This document shows positions 59,023 through 64,000 of a stretch of DNA of 64,000 nucleotides, in pieces. Every line of letters begins with the position of its first letter. The first letter of the stretch is position 1. Source of the DNA: RYN-122 sp963761655 (GTDB taxonomy: Bacteria; Actinomycetota; Actinomycetes; Mycobacteriales; SCTD01); the NCBI GenBank assembly GCA_963761655.1, contig CAVXHI010000002.1, positions 620,001 to 684,000 on the forward strand. Direction: 5' to 3'. Both the position numbers and the translations under genes were made by a program. The notes under the pieces were generated by a model, which ran no database searches, was not told the DNA's origin, and saw only the letters and a program-made list of their open reading frames with translations.

Positions 59023-59511
59023 CTACGCCTCGACGGCGCGGCGGGCGTCGGACGACAGCACGCCCCACCCGATGAGCTGCTCGGTCAGCGCGCCCGGCGA
59101 GGCGTCGTAGATGACGGCGAGCGAGCGCAGGTCCTCCTGGCGGATGGACAGCACCCGCCCGTTGTAGTCGCCGCGCTGGCTCTGGATGGTGGCGGCGTAC
59201 CGGGCGAGCGGCGCCGACTGCTCGGCCGGCACGGACGACAGCTGCTCGAGGTCGATGACGATCCGGGCGGCCGGCTCGGCCGCGGCGGCGGACGCGCCCT
59301 CCGGGAGCAGCTCGCTGACGGGCACGCCGTAGAAGTCGGCCAGCTCGGACAGCCGCTGCACGGTCACGGCACGGTCGCCGCGCTCGTAGGACCCGACGAC
59401 GACGGCTTTCCAGCGGCCCTCGGACTTCTCCTCGACGCCGTGCAGCGACAGGCCCTGCTGCGTGCGGATCGCGCGGAGGCGTGCTCCGAGGCTCTTGGCG
59501 TAGTCCGTCAC
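59023..59511 (-). CDS. bldD: BldD-family c-di-GMP-responsive transcriptional regulator
   Basis: A 162-aa protein closely matching Streptomyces BldD. The N-terminal helix-turn-helix has RLRAIRTQQGLSLHGVEEKS and GRWKAVVVGSYERGDRAVTV. The C-terminal domain keeps the c-di-GMP signature: RGD at 113-115 and RQED at 124-127 (RGD-x8-RQDD in Streptomyces, with D to E at one position). In Streptomyces four c-di-GMP molecules join two BldD monomers, which then repress development genes. GTG start. The neighbours nusB and pyrR match the Streptomyces order. Confidence 0.95.
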   Translation of the reverse strand: MTDYAKSLGARLRAIRTQQGLSLHGVEEKSEGRWKAVVVGSYERGDRAVTVQRLSELADFYGVPVSELLPEGASAAAAEPAARIVIDLEQLSSVPAEQSAPLARYAATIQSQRGDYNGRVLSIRQEDLRSLAVIYDASPGALTEQLIGWGVLSSDARRAVEA

Positions 59512-59720
59512 CGCGTGTGTCTCCCGTCGTCAGCGCAGGGGGTCCCGCGCGGGCGTCGGTCTCACCACTGGCTCGTCCGAGGGGTCCGTCCGGAAGGACG
59601 GGGTGACCGTCGTGCCCCTCGGCGTCATCGCCTCGCCACTACTGTGCGTGACCGTATGTTCCCTCTTCTGCGACGGTCAAGCGCAGCTGCACCGCGTGTC
59701 GTCACCCACGGCTGCTGCGG

Positions 59721-59726
59721 TAGCGT
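59721..59726 (+). promoter_or_regulatory. -10 box TAGCGT for the pyr operon
   Basis: TAGCGT predicts a start near 59733 and a leader of about 60 nt before pyrR, with AAGGAGG just before the ATG. The 283-bp gap 59512-59794 also must hold the bldD promoter; no clear -10 was seen for it. No attenuator hairpin is obvious in the short leader. Confidence 0.45.
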
Positions 59727-59794
59727 CGGAGAAGCACCAGACCAGCCCTGCACCTCCACCGCGACCGTCCCGTGAGGCGGACAAGGAGGCTCGA

Positions 59795-60373
59795 ATGCCG
59801 CACGCCCACGCTTCAGACCCGTCCGGGAGCAAGCCCGTCCTGAGCGCCGCCGACGTCGCCCGTGTGGTCGACCGGATGGCCCACGAGCTGCTGGAGAAGA
59901 CCGGGGGCGGCGAGGACGTCGTCCTGCTCGGCATCCCCACCCGGGGCACGAGCCTGGCCCGCCGGCTGGCCGCCCGGGTGCACGCCTTCGAGGGCCGCGA
60001 GCTCCCCACGGGCAGCCTCGACACGACGCTCTACCGGGACGACCTCCGGATGAAGAGCCCCCGGGCGCTCGAGGAGACCGACGTCCCCGGCGACGGCGTC
60101 GACGGCAAGCTGGTCGTCCTCGTCGACGACGTCCTCATGAGCGGGCGGACGGTCCGGGCGGCGCTCGACGCGCTGGCCGACCTGGGTCGCCCCCGCGCGG
60201 TGCAGCTCGCCGTCCTGGTCGACCGGGGCCACCGCGAGCTGCCGATCCGGGCGGACTACGTCGGCAAGAACATCCCGACGTCGCTCAAGGAGTCCGTCCA
60301 CGTGCTGCTGACCGAGCACGACGGGCGCGACGCCGTCCTGCTGGGGACCCGAGACAGGGAGCAGGGCGCGTGA
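59795..60373 (+). CDS. pyrR: Bifunctional pyr operon regulator / uracil phosphoribosyltransferase PyrR
   Basis: A 192-aa phosphoribosyltransferase-fold protein. The PRPP motif is VVLVDDVLMSGRTVRAALDAL; the N-terminus VLSAADVARVVDRMAHELLE and GIPTRGTSLARRLAARV are family features, as is VDRGHRELPIRADYVGKNIPT. It binds pyr mRNA in a UMP-dependent manner in Bacillus and controls the operon; in actinobacteria it may act on translation. AAGGAGG precedes the ATG. pyrB overlaps its stop. Confidence 0.95.
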   Translation: MPHAHASDPSGSKPVLSAADVARVVDRMAHELLEKTGGGEDVVLLGIPTRGTSLARRLAARVHAFEGRELPTGSLDTTLYRDDLRMKSPRALEETDVPGDGVDGKLVVLVDDVLMSGRTVRAALDALADLGRPRAVQLAVLVDRGHRELPIRADYVGKNIPTSLKESVHVLLTEHDGRDAVLLGTRDREQGA

Positions 60374-61302
60374 AGCACCTCCTGAGCGCCGCGGACCTCA
60401 CCCGCGACGACGCCCTGCTCATCCTCGACACCGCCGAGGAGCTGTCGATGGTGGGGGAGCGCACCGTCAAGAAGCTGCCCACGCTGCGCGGGCGGACCGT
60501 GGTGAACCTCTTCTTCGAGGACAGCACCCGCACCAAGACCAGCTTCGAGCTGGCGGCCAAGCGCCTGTCGGCCGACGTCATCGGCTTCGCGGCCAAGGGC
60601 AGCAGCGTCAGCAAGGGCGAGACCCTCAAGGACACCGCGATGACCCTGGAGGCGATGGGCACCGACGCCGTCGTCATCCGGCACTCGTGGTCGGGCGCTC
60701 CGGTGAACCTCGCGCGCTGGGTGCAGGGCTCGGTGGTCAACGCCGGCGACGGCACGCACGAGCACCCCACGCAGGCCCTGCTCGACGCGTTCACCATGCG
60801 GCGCCGGCTCGGCCGGGTCGAGGGCCTCAAGGTCACGATCGTCGGGGACATCGTCCACAGCCGGGTCGCCCGCAGCAACGTCCTGCTGCTGCAGACCCTC
60901 GGCGCCGACGTGACCCTCGTGGCGCCGCCGACCCTGCTGCCGGTCGGCGTCGAGACGTGGCCCGCGGCGGTGTCCTACGACCTGGACGCCTCGCTCGCCG
61001 GCAGCGACGTCGTCATGATGCTGCGGGTGCAGCGCGAGCGGATGGGCGCCGCGTACTTCCCGAGCGTCCGCGAGTACGCCCGGCGCTACGGGCTCGACGC
61101 CCGGCGTGCGGCGATGCTCGACGAGAAGGCCCTCGTCATGCACCCCGGCCCGATGGTGCGCGGCATGGAGATCGCCAGCGACGTCGCCGACGGCGTGCGC
61201 TCGACCATCGTCGAGCAGGTCACCAACGGGGTCAGCGTCCGCATGGCCGTCCTGTACCTGCTGCTCGGCGGAGCAGCCCCTGCCCTCGGAGGAACCGCAT
61301 GA
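60370..61302 (+). CDS. pyrB: Aspartate carbamoyltransferase catalytic subunit
   Basis: A 310-aa enzyme forming carbamoyl-aspartate. The carbamoyl-phosphate motif FFEDSTRTKTSFELAAKRL is clear, with HPTQALLDAFTMRRRLG, VGDIVHSRVARSNVLLLQ and MHPGPMVRGMEIA. The GTG overlaps the pyrR stop; pyrC overlaps pyrB by ATGA. No pyrI regulatory subunit is present, as usual in actinobacteria. Confidence 0.96.
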   Translation: MKHLLSAADLTRDDALLILDTAEELSMVGERTVKKLPTLRGRTVVNLFFEDSTRTKTSFELAAKRLSADVIGFAAKGSSVSKGETLKDTAMTLEAMGTDAVVIRHSWSGAPVNLARWVQGSVVNAGDGTHEHPTQALLDAFTMRRRLGRVEGLKVTIVGDIVHSRVARSNVLLLQTLGADVTLVAPPTLLPVGVETWPAAVSYDLDASLAGSDVVMMLRVQRERMGAAYFPSVREYARRYGLDARRAAMLDEKALVMHPGPMVRGMEIASDVADGVRSTIVEQVTNGVSVRMAVLYLLLGGAAPALGGTA

Positions 61303-62570
61303 GCCACCTGGTGCAGGGCGTCCTGCTGTACGGCGAGGGCGAGCCCGTCGACGTCCGGCTCGACGGCGGGCGGATCGCCGAGATCGGCCGCGGGCTCACC
61401 GCGGGGGACAGCCAGGTCCACGACCTGGCCGGCTGCGTGCTGCTCCCGGGGCTCGTCGACCTGCACACCCACCTGCGCGAGCCCGGCCGCGAGGACGCCG
61501 AGACGGTCGAGTCCGGAACCCTCGCGGCCGCACTCGGCGGGTTCACCGCGGTGCACGCGATGGCCAACACCGACCCGGTCGCCGACACCGCGGGCGTCGT
61601 CGAGCAGGTGTACCGGCTGGGTCAGGAGGCCGGGCACTGCGACGTCGCCCCGGTCGGCGCCGTGACCGTCGGGCTGGCCGGCGAGCAGATGGCCGAGCTC
61701 GGCGCGATGGCCGACAGCGCCGCGCGCGTCCGGGTCTTCAGCGACGACGGGAAGTGCGTCAGCGACGCCAGCCTCATGCGCCGGGCGCTCGAGTACGTGA
61801 AGGCCTTCGACGGCGTCATCGCGCAGCACGCCCAGGAGCCGCGGCTGACCGTCGGCGCGCAGATGAACGAGGGCGTCGTCAGCAGCCGGCTCGGCCTGAC
61901 CGGCTGGCCCGCGGTCGCCGAGGAGGCGATCATCGCCCGCGACTGCCTGCTGACCGACCATGTGAAGAGCCGGCTGCACGTCTGCCACGTCAGCACGGCC
62001 GGCAGCGTCGAGCTGATCCGCTGGGCCAAGGACCGCGGCGTCGAGGTCACCGCGGAGGTCACCCCGCACCACCTGGTGCTCACCGACGACCTCGCCGAGT
62101 CCTACGACCCGGTCTACAAGGTCAACCCGCCGCTGCGCACGCAGGCGGACGTCGAGGCCCTGCGGGCCGGCCTCGCCGACGGGACGGTCGACGTCGTCGC
62201 GACCGACCACGCGCCGCACGCCCTCGAGGACAAGGAGTCCGAGTGGGGCGCGGCGTCGCCCGGCATGACCGGCCTCGAGACCGCCCTGGCGGTCGTCGTC
62301 GACGCCATGGGACCGGGCTTCTCGTGGCGGACCCTGGCGGCGCGCATGTCCGAGACGCCCGCGCGCATCGGACGGCTCGAGGGCCACGGCCGGCCGCTCG
62401 CCGTCGGGGAGCCGGCCAACCTCACCGTCGTCGACCCGGGCAGGTCCTGGACCGTCGACGCGAAGGACATGGCGACCCGGAGCAGCAACACCCCGTTCGC
62501 CGGCCGGGTGCTGCCGGTCCGCGTCGTCGCCACGTTCCTCCGCGGCACCCCGACGGCGGGCCCCGCCTGA
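61299..62570 (+). CDS. pyrC: Dihydroorotase (class I)
   Basis: A 423-aa zinc amidohydrolase. The metal site DLHTHLREPGREDAETVESG is at the N-terminus; CHVSTAGSVELI and EVTPHHLVLTDD supply His residues; ATDHAPHALEDKESEWGAAS carries the catalytic Asp. It closes carbamoyl-aspartate to dihydroorotate. It lies between pyrB and a small membrane protein gene that overlaps its stop. Confidence 0.96.
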   Translation: MSHLVQGVLLYGEGEPVDVRLDGGRIAEIGRGLTAGDSQVHDLAGCVLLPGLVDLHTHLREPGREDAETVESGTLAAALGGFTAVHAMANTDPVADTAGVVEQVYRLGQEAGHCDVAPVGAVTVGLAGEQMAELGAMADSAARVRVFSDDGKCVSDASLMRRALEYVKAFDGVIAQHAQEPRLTVGAQMNEGVVSSRLGLTGWPAVAEEAIIARDCLLTDHVKSRLHVCHVSTAGSVELIRWAKDRGVEVTAEVTPHHLVLTDDLAESYDPVYKVNPPLRTQADVEALRAGLADGTVDVVATDHAPHALEDKESEWGAASPGMTGLETALAVVVDAMGPGFSWRTLAARMSETPARIGRLEGHGRPLAVGEPANLTVVDPGRSWTVDAKDMATRSSNTPFAGRVLPVRVVATFLRGTPTAGPA

Positions 62571-63079
62571 TGGCCGACCGGGTCTGGCTGGTCGTCCTCA
62601 CGGTCCTGTTCCTGCTCGGGATGTACGCGCTCATGCTCAAGGGCTGGCGCAGCCGTCAGCGCCGCCAGGGCGACGTCCCGCCGCCGCCCACGGTGCCGGA
62701 GCAGGTCGGGGACGTCGTGGTGGGGGAGACGCCGGGGCTGTTCATCGGGACCGTGTACGAGGGCCGCTGGCTCGACCGGGTCGCGGTGCACCGCCTGTCC
62801 GACCGGGCGTCGGGCTGGATCAGCGTCCGCACCGACGGCGTCCTGGTCGACCGCGAGCGCACCGGCCCGCTCTGGTTCCCCTGGGGCAGCCTTGTCCACG
62901 CCGAGCTGGGCGAGGCCCTCGCCGGCAAGGTCGTCGGCCGCGAGGGGATGCTCGTGCTGACCTGGCGGCTCGGCGCCGACACCCTGCAGTCCGGCTTCCG
63001 GGCCGAGGACCACAGCGCCCACCGGCGGCTCGTCGACGCCGTGCGCGCCCACCTGCCGCTGCAGAAGGAGAACTCATGA
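62570..63079 (+). CDS. Conserved membrane protein of the pyr operon
   Basis: A 169-aa protein with one N-terminal transmembrane helix (VWLVVLTVLFLLGMYALMLKG), a basic stretch, and a soluble domain (GLFIGTVYEGRWLDRVAVHRLSDRA; GWISVRTDGVLVDRERTGP; FPWGSLVHAELGEALAGKVV) that resembles a PH-like beta barrel. A gene of this kind sits between pyrC and carA in Streptomyces too. The function is unknown. Both ends overlap neighbours by ATGA. Confidence 0.8.
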   Translation: MADRVWLVVLTVLFLLGMYALMLKGWRSRQRRQGDVPPPPTVPEQVGDVVVGETPGLFIGTVYEGRWLDRVAVHRLSDRASGWISVRTDGVLVDRERTGPLWFPWGSLVHAELGEALAGKVVGREGMLVLTWRLGADTLQSGFRAEDHSAHRRLVDAVRAHLPLQKENS

Positions 63080-64000
63080 CGCCCCCCGCCCTGCTCGTCC
63101 TGGAGGACGGGCGCACGTTCCGGGGGCAGGCCTACGGCGCCCTCGGGGAGACCTTCGGCGAGGCCGTCTTCAACACCGGCATGACCGGCTACCAGGAGAC
63201 GCTGACCGACCCGAGCTACCACAAGCAGGTCGTCGTGATGACGGCCCCGCAGATCGGCAACACCGGCGTCAACGACGAGGACCCGGAGAGCAGCCGCATC
63301 TGGGTCAGCGGCTTCGTCGTCCGCGACCCGAGCCGCGTCCCCAGCAGCTGGCGGTCGCAGCGCAGCCTCGACGACGAGCTCGCGGCCCAGGGCGTCGTCG
63401 GCATCAGCGGCCTCGACACGCGGGCCCTGACCCGGCACCTGCGCGAGCGCGGGGCGATGCGGGTCGGCATCTTCAGCGGCGACGTGCCGGCGGACGCGCA
63501 CGAGCGGGTGCTGGCGAGCCCGGAGATGGCCGGCGCCGACCTCGCCCACGAGGTGACGACGCCGGAGGCGTACGTGGTGCCGGCCGTCGGCGACAAGCGG
63601 TTCACCGTGGCCGCGGTCGACCTCGGCATCAAGCGCGCGACCCCCCTTTACATGGCCCAGCAGGGCTGCGAGGTCCACGTCCTGCCCGCGACGACGACCG
63701 CCGAGGAGCTGCTCGGCCTTCGCCCCGACGGCGTCTTCTTCTCCAACGGCCCCGGCGACCCCGCGACCACGGACGGCCCGGTCGCCGTCGCTCAGGCGGT
63801 GCTCGCGGCCGACGTCCCGCTGTTCGGGATCTGCTTCGGCAACCAGATCCTCGGGCGGGCCCTCGGCCTCGGGACCTACAAGCTCCGCTACGGACACCGC
63901 GGGGTGAACCAGCCGGTCATGGAGCGGGCCACGGGGCGCGTGCACGTCACCAGCCACAACCACGGCTTCGCCGTCGACGCGCCGACCGACGGCACCCCGG
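63076..64000 (+). CDS. carA: Carbamoyl-phosphate synthase small subunit, truncated by window end
   Basis: The frame is open from the ATG at 63076 to the end, giving the first ~308 residues (usual length ~380). N-terminal domain: LLVLEDGRTFRGQAYGALGE, FNTGMTGYQETLTDPSY. The glutaminase domain has FTVAAVDLGIKRATPLYMA, FSNGPGDP, and the nucleophile Cys in LFGICFGNQILGRALG, then YGHRGVNQPV and TSHNHGFAVD with a conserved His. It provides ammonia from glutamine for carbamoyl phosphate. It overlaps the upstream gene by ATGA. Confidence 0.95.
   Translation, partial: MTPPALLVLEDGRTFRGQAYGALGETFGEAVFNTGMTGYQETLTDPSYHKQVVVMTAPQIGNTGVNDEDPESSRIWVSGFVVRDPSRVPSSWRSQRSLDDELAAQGVVGISGLDTRALTRHLRERGAMRVGIFSGDVPADAHERVLASPEMAGADLAHEVTTPEAYVVPAVGDKRFTVAAVDLGIKRATPLYMAQQGCEVHVLPATTTAEELLGLRPDGVFFSNGPGDPATTDGPVAVAQAVLAADVPLFGICFGNQILGRALGLGTYKLRYGHRGVNQPVMERATGRVHVTSHNHGFAVDAPTDGTP

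Overview
The window is chromosomal DNA from a very GC-rich actinobacterium (class Actinomycetes). Third codon positions are almost all G or C, GTG starts dominate, and most operon genes overlap by 4 nt (GTGA or ATGA). Many genes have a TANNNT -10 box placed so that transcription begins at or near the start codon. From memory, gene order follows Streptomyces, Frankia and Mycobacterium: pgsA-acyltransferase-pimA-pdxS-pdxT-yebC-ruvCAB-secDF-apt-rel-hisS-aspS-rarA-alaS-ruvX-mltG-aroE, then aroCKBQ-efp-nusB-bldD-pyrRBC-carA. Genus cannot be fixed by eye. No tRNA, rRNA, transposase or CRISPR array was seen.

Layout: 0-2.2 kb, the end of a sugar-type ABC transporter operon. 2.2-3.2 kb, a shrunken EF-G-like GTPase on the minus strand. 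3.2-9 kb, phosphatidylinositol mannoside synthesis, PLP synthase and yebC. 8.7-12.9 kb, a signalling island not part of the usual neighbourhood (RsbW-like ATPase, degenerate receiver protein, CheR-PAS and CheB). 13-21.5 kb, ruvCAB, secDF (yajC absent, replaced by a repeat-bearing leader), apt and rel. 21.5-35.3 kb, a housekeeping block with aminoacyl-tRNA synthetases, rarA, ruvX, mltG and aroE, plus a secreted caspase-like protein with an EF-hand loop.

35.3-53.8 kb is a complete type IV pilus locus: Roadblock/LC7 protein, DUF4388 protein, small GTPase, PilB, PilT, PilC, two nearly identical PilA pilins, four minor pilin-type proteins, prepilin peptidase, a nucleotidyltransferase pair, PilM, PilN, PilO and a PilP-like protein. 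Seven sites in this locus share a sigma-28/FliA/WhiG-like promoter, T(C/A)AA-N16-NYCGA, always with the same 16-nt gap. Both pilin copies also carry a c-di-GMP-I (GEMM) riboswitch in the 5' leader. The pilin unit is a 694-bp tandem duplication with two mismatches by eye. PilB has an MshEN-like N-terminus, and bldD, which encodes a c-di-GMP-responsive regulator, lies 5 kb beyond the locus. The best reading is a pilus system controlled by c-di-GMP at transcription initiation, in the pilin mRNA and possibly at the assembly ATPase.

53.8-64 kb holds the aromatic pathway genes (aroB carries a one-base frameshift), efp, nusB, a lipoprotein, bldD and the start of the pyrimidine operon, running off the window in carA. 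Two genes, the ABC ATPase at 290 and aroE at 34527, appear to start at CTG within a CTGA stop/start overlap.
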